Shown in pieces: positions 25,984 to 34,871 of a stretch of DNA of 64,000 nucleotides; positions within the stretch are counted from its first letter, which is position 1; each line of letters opens with the position of its first letter. This stretch comes from Salinicoccus halodurans (GTDB lineage Bacteria > Bacillota > Bacilli > Staphylococcales > Salinicoccaceae). The notes under the pieces are model-generated. The model was given only the letters and a program-made list of their open reading frames with translations, had not been told where the DNA came from and ran no database searches. The stretch is from the NCBI RefSeq assembly GCF_900114445.1, contig NZ_FOTB01000004.1:250094-314093 (forward strand). The letters run 5' to 3'. Both the position numbers and the translations under genes were made by a program.

Positions 25984-28089
25984 TTATACGGAACAGCTTG
26001 TGCATTCTTCCACACTGAGCAATTTATTTCTTGTGTAATAAAGTGATTTCAGCCCTTTGTGGTGTGCATATATATAAAGTTTCGCCAGCTCTCTCGTAGA
26101 GATTTCAGAGTTCACGTACAGAATCGTACTGATGCCCTGGTCTACGTGCTGCTGGATTGTGGCAATCATGTCGATGAGTTTCATCTGATCCGTGTTGAAC
26201 GCACTCTTGTAGTACCACATTGTTTCAGGCGACAGGAACGGCATTGGATAGAATGTTTCAGAGTTGCCGTAAGTCCTGCGTTCGATCGTATCTACAATCG
26301 GCATTACTGAGCTTGTTGCGTTCTGCACATAGGAAATGCTCTGTGTCGGCGCAATTGCCAGGCGGTATGCGTGGAACAATCCGTGCTCCATCACTTCCCG
26401 GCTGAGCGCTTCCCAGTCCTGGGTCGTCGGAATGTGGATGTCAGCGAACAGTGATGCCACTTTATCTGATTTCGGCTCCACAGCAACAGCCATATACTTC
26501 TCGAAGTATCTCCCTGTCGCATATTCCGATCTTTCGAAGTCTTTGAATGTCTGCCCGCGCTCTTTCGCTATCATCATTGATTTTTCCAGCGAATAGAAGT
26601 TGAGCATCATGAAGAATACGTTGGCAAAATCCCTTGCCTCTTCGGCTTCATAGTTGATTTTATTCTTTGCGAGATAACCATGCAGGTTCATCGCGCCAAG
26701 TCCCACCGAGTGGAGCTCGTCGTTCGCTTTTTTGACACCTGGTGCATTCGCGATCGCAGTGTCGTCACTGACTACAGTCAATGCCTCAATGCCCTCATGG
26801 ACGGATTCACGTATTTTACCGGAATCCATCACATTCGCAATGTTGAGGGATCCAAGGTTACATGAAATATCCCTGCGGATTTCGTCATCCGTACCGTAAT
26901 CATTGATTGTGGAAGTTTCCTGAAGCTGGAAAATTTCAGTACACAGGTTGCTGATTTTAATCTGTCCGACTTCTTTCAACGGATGCACTTTATTGGCGTT
27001 GTCCTTGAACATGATGTACGGATAGCCGGACTGCAGCTGTGTCTGGGCGATCGTATTCAGCATCTCACGCGCATCGAGCTTGCGTTTCTTCACTTTGTCA
27101 TTCGCTACAAGCTCATCATACATTTCATCGAGATTCATATCATCCAGTGTCTGCCCGTATTCACGCTCTACCGTATGCGGTGCAAACAGATAGAAAGGCT
27201 CGTCATTTTTAGCCAGATCGAAGAATTTGGATGGCACGACAAGGCCTGTGGAAATCGTTGCAAGACGGATATCTTCGTCTGCGTTCACTTTTTTAGTATC
27301 CAGGAATTCAGGTAGATCGTAATGGAAGATGTTCAGGTATACCGCACCCGCACCTGGTCTCTGGCCGAGCTGGTCAGCATATCCGAAGCCGCCTTCAAGG
27401 GACTTGGCAACCGGCAGTACGCCCTTGGCCACCCCTTCGATGCCTTTGATTGCTTCACCGCGTGCGCGCAGTTTGGACAGGTTGATGGCAACACCGCCGC
27501 CGATCTTGGACAGCTGTTTCGCTGTGGAATCGATATAGTTGATGGAGTTCAGGCTGTCGTCCACTTCAAGGAGGAAACATGAAACCATTTCACCGCGGCG
27601 TGCACGTCCGGCGTTCAGGAATGTCGGTGTCGCAGGTTGGTAACGCTGTTCGATCATTGACAGGATGAAGCGTTTCGCCTGTTCCACATTGCCTTTGGAA
27701 AGATACATGCTCACGATGACCACATGCTGTTTGTAGTCTTCAAGGTATTGTTTTTTATCGTTCGTCTTAAGTGTATAGTCTTTGAAGAACTTGCTCGCAG
27801 CCATGTAGCTTTTGAATTCGAAAGGAATGGATGCTGCATATTCAACGATTTCCATCACAGCTTCTTCTGAATACTCTTCAAACAGATTATAGTAGAAGTC
27901 GTTGTCCACCAGATAGTGCAGACGCTCAAGCTCGGAATCGAAATGGATGGTCTTATCCTTCACTTCCTCCTTGAACACCTCAAGTGCTTCCTGGTCCTTG
28001 CCCAGTTGGTAGAATCCGGTCTCGTCGCGCTTCGTGACTTCGTTATTCAACTCAATGTGATTGTATTTCTTCTCGTCTAATACTTTCAT
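25984..28089 (-). CDS. nrdE: Class Ib ribonucleotide reductase, alpha subunit
   Basis: 701 residues, the usual NrdE length. Catalytic subunit reducing ribonucleoside diphosphates. Seen are L-R-A-R-G-E-A-I-K-G, the substrate-site N-L-C-T-E-I, the conserved S-C-N-L-G-S-L-N-I-A and a C-terminal C-T-S-C redox pair that takes electrons from thioredoxin or NrdH. I place the start at ATG 28089, with AGGGGC upstream. It overlaps the end of nrdI by 38 nt, as in staphylococci. Confidence 0.95.
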   Translation of the reverse strand: MKVLDEKKYNHIELNNEVTKRDETGFYQLGKDQEALEVFKEEVKDKTIHFDSELERLHYLVDNDFYYNLFEEYSEEAVMEIVEYAASIPFEFKSYMAASKFFKDYTLKTNDKKQYLEDYKQHVVIVSMYLSKGNVEQAKRFILSMIEQRYQPATPTFLNAGRARRGEMVSCFLLEVDDSLNSINYIDSTAKQLSKIGGGVAINLSKLRARGEAIKGIEGVAKGVLPVAKSLEGGFGYADQLGQRPGAGAVYLNIFHYDLPEFLDTKKVNADEDIRLATISTGLVVPSKFFDLAKNDEPFYLFAPHTVEREYGQTLDDMNLDEMYDELVANDKVKKRKLDAREMLNTIAQTQLQSGYPYIMFKDNANKVHPLKEVGQIKISNLCTEIFQLQETSTINDYGTDDEIRRDISCNLGSLNIANVMDSGKIRESVHEGIEALTVVSDDTAIANAPGVKKANDELHSVGLGAMNLHGYLAKNKINYEAEEARDFANVFFMMLNFYSLEKSMMIAKERGQTFKDFERSEYATGRYFEKYMAVAVEPKSDKVASLFADIHIPTTQDWEALSREVMEHGLFHAYRLAIAPTQSISYVQNATSSVMPIVDTIERRTYGNSETFYPMPFLSPETMWYYKSAFNTDQMKLIDMIATIQQHVDQGISTILYVNSEISTRELAKLYIYAHHKGLKSLYYTRNKLLSVEECTSCSV

Positions 28090-28459
28090 GTATAGCCCCT
28101 GCCTTTTCAATGAATTCTTCTCTGTCTCCCGGAGTACCATGCAGCTCGAATTTTAATAAGAGAGGCACACTGTACTCATTGCTGATGTGTTCTCCCGCCA
28201 TTGCGTAGTGAGCACCCCAGTTACGGTTTCCGCTCGATGCCACCGCCAGCATCCTCCGGTGGTTCACACCGAGGAAAGATTCGACTTCCGCCGGTACACC
28301 TCCATATCCGTAGGTGCTTGTCACCAGGATGAACGGCTTATTCACCGGTTCGTTCTTGTTCCCTGACTTTATCTCATGGACTTCGAAATGTTCACCGATA
28401 CCGGAATTTTTGACGAACCGCCGTACGTTTCCTGTCATGGAATAGAATGCGATAAGCAT
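28052..28459 (-). CDS. nrdI: NrdI flavodoxin-like maturase
   Basis: 135 residues from ATG 28459 (GGAGGGATGGT upstream). Flavodoxin fold with the FMN phosphate loop Y-S-M-T-G-N-V-R-R-F near the N terminus and the loops T-S-T-Y-G-Y-G-G and S-S-G-N-R-N-W-G. NrdI supplies oxidant to assemble the Mn(III)2-Tyr cofactor of NrdF. First gene of the operon. The longer open frame upstream runs into the LexA-like box and has no ribosome site. Confidence 0.94.
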   Translation of the reverse strand: MLIAFYSMTGNVRRFVKNSGIGEHFEVHEIKSGNKNEPVNKPFILVTSTYGYGGVPAEVESFLGVNHRRMLAVASSGNRNWGAHYAMAGEHISNEYSVPLLLKFELHGTPGDREEFIEKAGAIHESIRREEIQSH

Positions 28460-28502
28460 ACCATCCCTCCCCCTTCTCTCATACTGGCAGAAATAAAATA
28501 AA

Positions 28503-28516
28503 CGAACTTGCGTTCG
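28503..28516. promoter_or_regulatory. LexA (SOS) box upstream of nrdI
   Basis: CGAACTTGCGTTCG is a perfect 5-4-5 inverted repeat that fits the Gram-positive SOS box CGAAC-N4-GTTCG. It lies 43 nt upstream of the nrdI start codon, between it and the NrdR boxes. Confidence 0.75.
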
Positions 28517-28569
28517 AATCATTTTCTCAAAGCCTTATTTTACATTTACACTTTCCAGCACGGTTCCAA

Positions 28570-28585
28570 ACACTATATGTTGTGT
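28570..28585. promoter_or_regulatory. NrdR box 1
   Basis: ACACTATATGTTGTGT matches the NrdR consensus closely. It lies in the nrdIEF upstream region. Confidence 0.88.
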
Positions 28586-28601
28586 TTTGTTGTAATTTTA
28601 A

Positions 28602-28617
28602 ACACTATATGTGCTCT
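28602..28617. promoter_or_regulatory. NrdR box 2
   Basis: ACACTATATGTGCTCT, a weaker NrdR box starting exactly 32 nt after the first, about three helical turns, the usual tandem arrangement for NrdR-ATP/dATP repression. Confidence 0.8.
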
Positions 28618-28820
28618 TTACAAATCCTATGATGCCATACATTTTGGGTTTAGGCAAAGGAAAGATTTGTAATTTCATAGAAATATATTCACATAAAAGA
28701 GCCCTAACTCTCTCCACTCATATGTTATACTGTACCCATGATTTTTTAAAAATTTTTTGGTAAAATTCTTTGTGCTCATAAGTATGAAACTTTATATTTT
28801 AAATTGGAGGATCACTTTTA
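28618..28820. other. Divergent promoter region nrdI / EamA gene
   Basis: With the boxes described separately, the 361 nt between nrdI and the EamA gene hold only control sequences. An extended -10 TGTTATACT lies at 28723-28731 for the plus-strand gene. No further gene is seen. Confidence 0.55.
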
Positions 28821-29675
28821 ATGAATAGCACAGTTAAGGGGATTATCGCCCTTGTCATTTCATCACTTGGTTTCAGTCTGATGGCAGTTTTCGTCAAATA
28901 CAGCGGCGATCTTCCGACTGTACAGAAAGTGTTCTTCAGAAATATAGTATCCATGCTGATGGCGTTCGCCTTTGTCATATACTATAAAGAAAAATTTTTC
29001 GGACATAAAGAAAACCAGCTTCTGCTCATCACCCGCTCCACTTTCGGAGTGATCGGGGTCGTCCTCAACTTTTTCGTCATCGACAGGATGGTGCTGAGCG
29101 ATGCCGATATACTCAACAAGCTCAGTCCTTTCTTCACAATTCTTCTGTGTGCGGTATTCTTAAAGGAATATGTACGGCGCTATCAGGTCATTTCCATCAT
29201 CATCGCATTTGCCGGCGCGATTTTCATCATCAAACCGTCAATGTCGAGTGATACCGTCTATGGACTGATTGGGGTGGCCGGCGCTTTATTTGCTGCCGGG
29301 GCCTACACAGTGCTCCGGGTGCTTGGCAGCCGTGAAAAATTCTATACGACAGTGTTCTATTTTTCATTCTTCTCATGCGTCGTCCTTCTGCCTTTCTTCA
29401 TCTGGCAGTTCGAGTCCATGACCACGGTACAGTTCTGGGCACTGATCCTTTCAGGTGTGTTTGCAGCCATCGGCCAATTCGGCCTGACGATCGCCTACAG
29501 CTTTGCCCCCGCCAAGGAGATATCCATCTTCTTCTACTCGACGATCCTATTTACCGCGATTTTCAGCATCGTCGTCTTCGGCGATATTCCGGACATACTA
29601 TCCATCATCGGCTATATCATCATCTTCGCAGCAAGCTATTATATGTATATGAAGAACAAACCCGTCAAAATCTAA
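28821..29675 (+). CDS. EamA/DMT-family transporter
   Basis: 284 residues with ten hydrophobic helices in two EamA repeats (about 5-135 and 145-278). N terminus M-N-S-T-V-K-G-I-I-A-L-V. Drug/metabolite-transporter fold, probably an exporter or permease in the cytoplasmic membrane; substrate unknown. GGAGG lies 11 nt before ATG 28821. It stands alone, followed by a two-way terminator shared with recQ. Confidence 0.85.
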   Translation: MNSTVKGIIALVISSLGFSLMAVFVKYSGDLPTVQKVFFRNIVSMLMAFAFVIYYKEKFFGHKENQLLLITRSTFGVIGVVLNFFVIDRMVLSDADILNKLSPFFTILLCAVFLKEYVRRYQVISIIIAFAGAIFIIKPSMSSDTVYGLIGVAGALFAAGAYTVLRVLGSREKFYTTVFYFSFFSCVVLLPFFIWQFESMTTVQFWALILSGVFAAIGQFGLTIAYSFAPAKEISIFFYSTILFTAIFSIVVFGDIPDILSIIGYIIIFAASYYMYMKNKPVKI

Positions 29676-29688
29676 TACGCTTAAACAG

Positions 29689-29723
29689 TCAAGCCGGTCC
29701 TTTAAAGAGGGCCGGCTTCTTTT
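29689..29723. terminator. Terminator between EamA gene and recQ
   Basis: Stem AAGCCGGTCC / GGGCCGGCTT with one wobble, followed by CTTTTA on the plus strand; recQ converges on it. Confidence 0.8.
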
Positions 29724-29729
29724 ATGGGT

Positions 29730-31520
29730 TTATTCCGTCACAAAGACCCCTTCTTTATGTGAACGGATTGTTTCAAGGAAATGCGGACAGTAATGCTTCA
29801 GCTTGTAGCTTCCGACACCCTGGATGGTCACCATGTCCTGTTTGGATCCGGGCATCTTTTTAGCAAATTCCCTGAGTGTCGCATCCGTAAAGATGTCCTC
29901 TTCATGCACTTCATATTTCTCTGCGAGTGCCTTCCGGGTCTCCGTAAGTTTCCGGAAGAACAGCTCATTCGGCGAAGACGCCGTACTGACATCCACTTTT
30001 TCATTGAAGTGTTTGCGGAACGGTACAGTCTTGAGGACTGCTTCCCCGCTCAATACCGCTTCACTCCTCGGGACAGTATATAAAAGTTCCTCTTCAATGT
30101 GGAGCCAGCCCCTGAAAATCAATTCTTCCAGCACGTGACTGATTTCGCCCGTCAGGTAATTTTCCATCCTGCCGAATGACTCCAATTCCTCCAGGCTGTG
30201 CGATGTGATGTTTTCCGACTGCTCGCCCCTCAGCACCTGGATGATCTGCTCCCTGGTCAATGGAAGCTCGCAGACTTCGACCAGTTCCACGATGACTGCT
30301 GCTTCCGATGTCATGTCATAGACCCGTTCGGGATTTTTACAGTTGGAGCACGTCAGGCATTCCTCCACATATTCATCCGGATCGAAATATTTTGTGATGA
30401 AACTGCTCAGACATTTGCTGGTCCGGCTGTACTGGATCATTCTGTCGAGCTTTGCCCTCATATGATCTTTATACTGGTCTGAGGAGCTCGACCGGTCGAT
30501 GAAGAACTGATGCAGGTTGACGTCACGCGGACTGGACAGCAGTATGCATTCACTCACTGCCCCATCACGCCCGGCACGGCCAATCTCCTGATAATAGCTC
30601 TCGATATCCCCCGGCAGATTATGGTGGATGATAAAACGGATGTCCGGCTTATCGATCCCCATGCCGAAGGCGTTCGTTGCAACAGCGATATCCTTCTCAC
30701 CTGATACGAACTGCTGCTGGTTGCCGTTACGTTCTCCCTTGCCGAGACCACCGTGATAAATAACGTTATCCACACCGTTGTCTTTTAGGAATAACGATAT
30801 CTTCTCCACTTCCGCCCGGGTGGCGGCATATATGATTCCCGAGACATCAGACCGCTTCTGTATATAGGAGAGGATGAACTGTTCCCTCTGATATGTCCTG
30901 TTCACACTTAGATGGAGATTCTCCCTTGCAACGCTTGTAGTAAAGACATTTTCAGTTTCTATCCCGAGGAGTTCCTGGATGTTTTCCTGGACTTCCAGAG
31001 TGGCAGTGGCTGTTAGTCCGATGGTCACCGCATCCGGCAGAAGCTTTTTCAGAATCGGTATGATGCTCTGGTAGCTCGGTCTGAAGTCATGTCCCCATTT
31101 GGAAATACAGTGCGCTTCGTCAAATGCAATCAATGGCACGTCAAGGCGTCTGATCAGTGCATTGAATTCTTCACTGTTGAACCTTTCCGGAGCGACATAC
31201 AGGAACTGGTAATGTCCTGCTTCCAGATCCACCATCAGGGAATCAATTTCCTTTTTCTTGAGCGTCGAGTTCAAGTATGCTGCGGGAATGCCCTGACTGT
31301 TCAACGCCTCGACCTGATCCCGCATCAAAGAAATCAGCGGGGAGATCACCAGAGTAAGGCCAGGGTACTTCAGCCCCGGGACCTGGAAACAGAGTGATTT
31401 CCCCGACCCCGTCGGAAGTATTCCTAGCGTGTTCTTCCCTGCCATCACCGAATTGATGATCTCTTCCTGTTTTGGTCTAAATTTATCGAATCCAAAATAC
31501 TGTTTTAGAATATTTCTCAT
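29730..31520 (-). CDS. recQ: RecQ-family ATP-dependent DNA helicase
   Basis: 596 residues. SF2 helicase core with motif 0 F-G-F-D-K-F-R-P-K-Q, Walker A L-P-T-G-S-G-K-S, D-E-A-H-C-I-S-K-W-G-H-D-F-R-P, and motif VI Q-E-I-G-R-A-G-R-D-G. A RecQ zinc-binding region with Cys residues (about 385-405) and a winged helix follow, then an HRDC domain in the last 80 residues. It unwinds 3'-tailed DNA in recombination and repair. Ribosome site GGTGGGAATGG is modest. A recQ lies in the corresponding region of S. aureus. Confidence 0.94.
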   Translation of the reverse strand: MRNILKQYFGFDKFRPKQEEIINSVMAGKNTLGILPTGSGKSLCFQVPGLKYPGLTLVISPLISLMRDQVEALNSQGIPAAYLNSTLKKKEIDSLMVDLEAGHYQFLYVAPERFNSEEFNALIRRLDVPLIAFDEAHCISKWGHDFRPSYQSIIPILKKLLPDAVTIGLTATATLEVQENIQELLGIETENVFTTSVARENLHLSVNRTYQREQFILSYIQKRSDVSGIIYAATRAEVEKISLFLKDNGVDNVIYHGGLGKGERNGNQQQFVSGEKDIAVATNAFGMGIDKPDIRFIIHHNLPGDIESYYQEIGRAGRDGAVSECILLSSPRDVNLHQFFIDRSSSSDQYKDHMRAKLDRMIQYSRTSKCLSSFITKYFDPDEYVEECLTCSNCKNPERVYDMTSEAAVIVELVEVCELPLTREQIIQVLRGEQSENITSHSLEELESFGRMENYLTGEISHVLEELIFRGWLHIEEELLYTVPRSEAVLSGEAVLKTVPFRKHFNEKVDVSTASSPNELFFRKLTETRKALAEKYEVHEEDIFTDATLREFAKKMPGSKQDMVTIQGVGSYKLKHYCPHFLETIRSHKEGVFVTE

Positions 31521-31660
31521 GTCAAAACCATTCCCACCATATGCCGTATTTGACCGGCATTCGTTTTTACTGATATATTATTATACCTTATTTCGGCAAT
31601 ATTTTGTTGCTTCTCCAACCATTTTTCAGTATAAATTTTCAGTTTGTCCCTAAGTTTTTT

Positions 31661-31699
31661 TAAAATAAAAAAGGTCCGGGACACCGTTGTCCCAAACCA
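31661..31699 (-). terminator. Terminator of the pab-pxp gene cluster
   Basis: Stem GGTCCGGGACA / TGTCCCAAACC with one wobble and one mismatch, followed on the minus strand by TTTTTTATTTTA. Confidence 0.85.
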
Positions 31700-31711
31700 T
31701 AAAAGTCTGCC

Positions 31712-32653
31712 TTACATTTTTTCTTTGACGAGTTCTTTGGAGAGTTTATAGTCTATCGCTTTAAACAGACTCTTCACCCAGAGATGATGCGCGTACAGAT
31801 TTGCATGGGCATCCGCTGCATCAATAGCCTTGAACTGGATTTTGGAGCCTGTGCTCTTTTGTGACAGTTTGTGCAGGTGATATGACGGAATCGTCCCGAC
31901 CTGCGGCGCAGTGGTCACTTTGTTGAAGTCATTCAATGCAAGCACGGGCTGATTATCGGCGATATGCACACCGCCTTTTACACCTGCGTGTTCAATACCG
32001 ACATTCTCGAGCGCAATCTCAGGACCATCCACATAGAGGGCAACCCTGTTCTTTTCATTTCTCACCGTATATTCTGCGGATTCAAGCTGTTCATAAATTT
32101 CATCCGGTATATCCGGACGTCTGACAATATGATAAGTATCGGAGAGGTAGACTTCCACAAGAGCATAGGTATCCACTCCCCAGCTCACCTGGCTCCGGCG
32201 TTTCAGCATATTGAACAGCTCATCATGATGCGCAGTATAGTTACGGCACATGATGATTTCATCACCGGACTTCAGGATATTTGAACCTTCTGCTTCAAGA
32301 CCTCCTGCAACTGCAAGATAAATCCGGTTGCCTTTCGGCTGGGGAATGAATTCAAGTTCGTCCCCGCGGTCAAAAAGATAGATGCGGTTGAGGAATATAT
32401 CACGGTCCCCCGATTTCGCCTTGAACCCTGCGCCGCTGAATGCGATAATCGTCGGCTCTGTAAATTTGATTACTGAAGGCTGCAGTGTCATTTCAACAGT
32501 CGGAGCCGATGTGTCATTGCCGACCAGCTGATTCGCCAGCTGATGGGCCAGACGGTCACATGCACCATTATACTCATTGCCTTTATCGGATGGCTGTGGA
32601 TCCAATGTCTGCAGAATCGTGAGCAGTCCGCTGTCCTGTACTATGAGACTCAT
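31712..32653 (-). CDS. pxpC: 5-oxoprolinase subunit C-like (biotin-dependent carboxylase family)
   Basis: 313 residues of the CT_A_B / KipA-type fold. Signature sequences are V-Q-D-S-G at the start, the N-G-A-C-D-R-L-A-H-Q-L-A-N block, A-F-S-G-A-G-F and L-A-V-A-G-G-L-E. In other bacteria PxpABC turn 5-oxoproline into glutamate with ATP. Its ATG overlaps the preceding short gene (ATGA). No PxpA (LamB/YcsF) gene is in the window and the PxpB partner is only 85 residues, so the activity is uncertain. It closes a likely five-gene run from pabA. Confidence 0.78.
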   Translation of the reverse strand: MSLIVQDSGLLTILQTLDPQPSDKGNEYNGACDRLAHQLANQLVGNDTSAPTVEMTLQPSVIKFTEPTIIAFSGAGFKAKSGDRDIFLNRIYLFDRGDELEFIPQPKGNRIYLAVAGGLEAEGSNILKSGDEIIMCRNYTAHHDELFNMLKRRSQVSWGVDTYALVEVYLSDTYHIVRRPDIPDEIYEQLESAEYTVRNEKNRVALYVDGPEIALENVGIEHAGVKGGVHIADNQPVLALNDFNKVTTAPQVGTIPSYHLHKLSQKSTGSKIQFKAIDAADAHANLYAHHLWVKSLFKAIDYKLSKELVKEKM

Positions 32654-32907
32654 GCCGTCACCTCGATTCTGGCAAGAAATGCCCGGACTTCATCTATTAC
32701 CAGGTCGCATGGTTCGATTGTATTGTGCGCTTCCATCACTTTGACCGGTGAATAAAGGAACGTCAATGTATGTTCTGTCGTCTGCAGCTCTGTCAGATAT
32801 GTGTGCGTCTCTTTTTCAAAGCCGGCCTCAATCCTCGTCTTTTCGGAATCACTGATCAATTCCTCCTGCTGATACGTAATGTAGCAGTCTCCATTTGCAA
32901 AAATCAT
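32650..32907 (-). CDS. Short protein resembling the N-terminal part of PxpB/KipI
   Basis: 85 residues with a strong ribosome site (AGGAGG, 7 nt). Its layout (G-D near residue 6, a long helix with acidic residues, then T-L-T-F-L-Y-S-P) resembles the N-terminal domain of 5-oxoprolinase subunit B / KipI, and it is coupled by ATGA to a PxpC-like gene, the position PxpB holds elsewhere. The roughly 140-residue catalytic cyclophilin-like domain is absent. There is no frame-shifted remainder nearby. The resemblance is weak and partly argued from context. Confidence 0.45.
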   Translation of the reverse strand: MIFANGDCYITYQQEELISDSEKTRIEAGFEKETHTYLTELQTTEHTLTFLYSPVKVMEAHNTIEPCDLVIDEVRAFLARIEVTA

Positions 32908-32932
32908 CTTTCTTCCTCCTAATTAAAAACGC

Positions 32933-33145
32933 CTAGCTATCCCTGTAAAATAACGAAAGCTCTCCTGCAACGAATTCTGCCATGCCGCTGATTATGAATT
33001 GCAGAACGACAATGGCGGCGATGACACCGACAAATGCAAACAATATTCCCACAATCTTAATGTTATTCTCAATGAGATATGTCACCACAAAATGTGTGAA
33101 CAGTACGATGGCGATGACAAGTAGTATTAATAGTATAGTTACCAT
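32933..33145 (-). CDS. Small two-segment membrane protein, unknown
   Basis: 70 residues from ATG 33145 (GGGGTG upstream): M-V-T-I-L-L-I-L-L-V opens a first helix (about 2-23) and a second covers about 31-54. The start lies 4 nt after the pabBC stop, so it is translated in the same unit. The family is not recognised. Confidence 0.6.
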   Translation of the reverse strand: MVTILLILLVIAIVLFTHFVVTYLIENNIKIVGILFAFVGVIAAIVVLQFIISGMAEFVAGELSLFYRDS

Positions 33146-33149
33146 GGTT

Positions 33150-34871
33150 TCACCCCGAAACATCCAAACTGATTTTAACCCATTCTTTCAGGCTGTTGAT
33201 CATATATACCTGTATATCCCCGTCCTTATATTTCCGGACAAGTTCAACTTTAGTAAAAGTGCGCTCCAAAACCCTGCCGTCTTCTATAAGTGAACGGCGC
33301 ATTACACCATCAAGTAATCCGTCAGACAGCGGCGGCGTATAAAATACCCCCGCCTCCTCTACAATCAGGTTGCCGATGTTGAATTCCGTCACTCGATGAT
33401 ATTCATTATAATACAAAACGATGCCGAATTCATCGTCTGTACTATGGTAGTGATGCCGTACCGTCGTTTTATTCTCCAAAAATGTCCGCGGCGCCCTGAT
33501 TTCCTTATCAGCAAGCTTTGCTCTGGCTTCACCTGTTTCCCGGACAGAAGCATGCTCAAGTGATACTGTACCTCCCGTCTCCGCAGTCACCCTCAATTTA
33601 ACGATGCCTTCCGAGCGGTCCAGCCCGTTCTCTTCTATATATGAAAGCACCGATCTTTTAAAGTCCGGCCGCTTCCATGACAGATTCTCCGCGGATTTTA
33701 AAATGCGCGCTTCATGGAGATCGAACCGTTTTACATAACCGTCCTCAAGACGCATGGTCTCAATCAGCTGGTACATGCCGCCTTTTAAAAAACGGGTCTT
33801 TGCCAACATTTCCTCATACTCATCCGAAGGTTCGGAATCATATGTGATCCCGCCGCCTGCACCGTATATGAAACGCCCCTGCTCTATATATAGCGTCCTG
33901 ATAGGTACATTGAATACCGCCGTACCGTCCGGAAACATCATTCCCAGCGTCCCGCAGTAAAACCCTCTCGGGGTGTTTTCCAGCGCTTCGATGATTTCCA
34001 TGGTGATCGCCTTCGGCGCACCGGTAATGGAACCGCACGGGAACAATGCATCCATGATCTCCGGCAGACCTGCACCTTCCCTTAGAACCGCTTCGACAGT
34101 CGAAGTCATCTGGTATACCGTTTCATACTTCTCAACCGTAAATAGTTCAGGGACCGACACCGTGCCTTTTTTGGCCACTTTCGAAAGGTCGTTCCTGAGC
34201 AGATCGACGATCATAACATTTTCCGCACGGTCCTTTTCAGATCCCTTCAGGAATGCAAGACTCGCTTCATCCAGCACGGAATCACTGTACCGCTTCGAAG
34301 TCCCTTTCATTGGACGCGTCCGGATACGCCGGTTTCCGTCGATCTCGAAAAACAGTTCCGGTGAACAGCTCACGATGGACCTGCCTTCCCACTCGATGAA
34401 CATGGCGTAATCTCCATTGTTGTCTGAAGTGAGCTGTTGGAACAAAGCATGCGGGTCTCCTTCAAAGTCCCCGGCCAGCCGGGTTGTATAGTTCACCTGA
34501 TAGGTATGTCCATCCCTTATTAAACCGCGGATTTTTTCTACGTTATTCTTAAAATCATCCTGATGCTCCAGAAATTCCAGCTCACCCATCCGGTAGACTC
34601 CGTCACCCTTATAATGCTCGCGGAATAAAGCCTCACTCACCGGAGTATCAAAAACGCCGATGACAAACGCAGGCAGTCCGCCTTCTGCACCGTGCGATCC
34701 CGCTTCATAAGCAAGTGCGGGAATCACATATTTGCCTTCTTCTGCGTACATCTCCGCCTGGCGGAGTGCCGACGCGTATGTATAAGCAGGTTCAGTAAGC
34801 ACATCCACCGGCTTTGTAAAATACAGGTCAGTTACTGCTTCATCCTTCTTGAACTTCGCGTGTACGTACAT
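33150..34871 (-). CDS. pabB: Fused aminodeoxychorismate synthase component I / lyase
   Basis: 573 residues from ATG 34871. The N-terminal two thirds are a chorismate-binding PabB domain, with G-H-T-Y-Q-V-N-Y-T, P-M-K-G-T-S-K-R, D-L-L-R-N-D-L, and F-P-C-G-S-I-T-G-A-P-K. The last 200 residues are a class IV aminotransferase-like PabC domain (L-I-E-T-M-R, the region N-I-G-N-L-I-V, and G-L-L-D-G-V-M-R-R). Together with PabA it makes 4-aminobenzoate for folate. The fusion saves a separate pabC. It overlaps pabA by 32 nt. An in-frame GTG at 34880 lies within the ribosome-site region and is less likely. Confidence 0.92.
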   Translation of the reverse strand: MYVHAKFKKDEAVTDLYFTKPVDVLTEPAYTYASALRQAEMYAEEGKYVIPALAYEAGSHGAEGGLPAFVIGVFDTPVSEALFREHYKGDGVYRMGELEFLEHQDDFKNNVEKIRGLIRDGHTYQVNYTTRLAGDFEGDPHALFQQLTSDNNGDYAMFIEWEGRSIVSCSPELFFEIDGNRRIRTRPMKGTSKRYSDSVLDEASLAFLKGSEKDRAENVMIVDLLRNDLSKVAKKGTVSVPELFTVEKYETVYQMTSTVEAVLREGAGLPEIMDALFPCGSITGAPKAITMEIIEALENTPRGFYCGTLGMMFPDGTAVFNVPIRTLYIEQGRFIYGAGGGITYDSEPSDEYEEMLAKTRFLKGGMYQLIETMRLEDGYVKRFDLHEARILKSAENLSWKRPDFKRSVLSYIEENGLDRSEGIVKLRVTAETGGTVSLEHASVRETGEARAKLADKEIRAPRTFLENKTTVRHHYHSTDDEFGIVLYYNEYHRVTEFNIGNLIVEEAGVFYTPPLSDGLLDGVMRRSLIEDGRVLERTFTKVELVRKYKDGDIQVYMINSLKEWVKISLDVSG

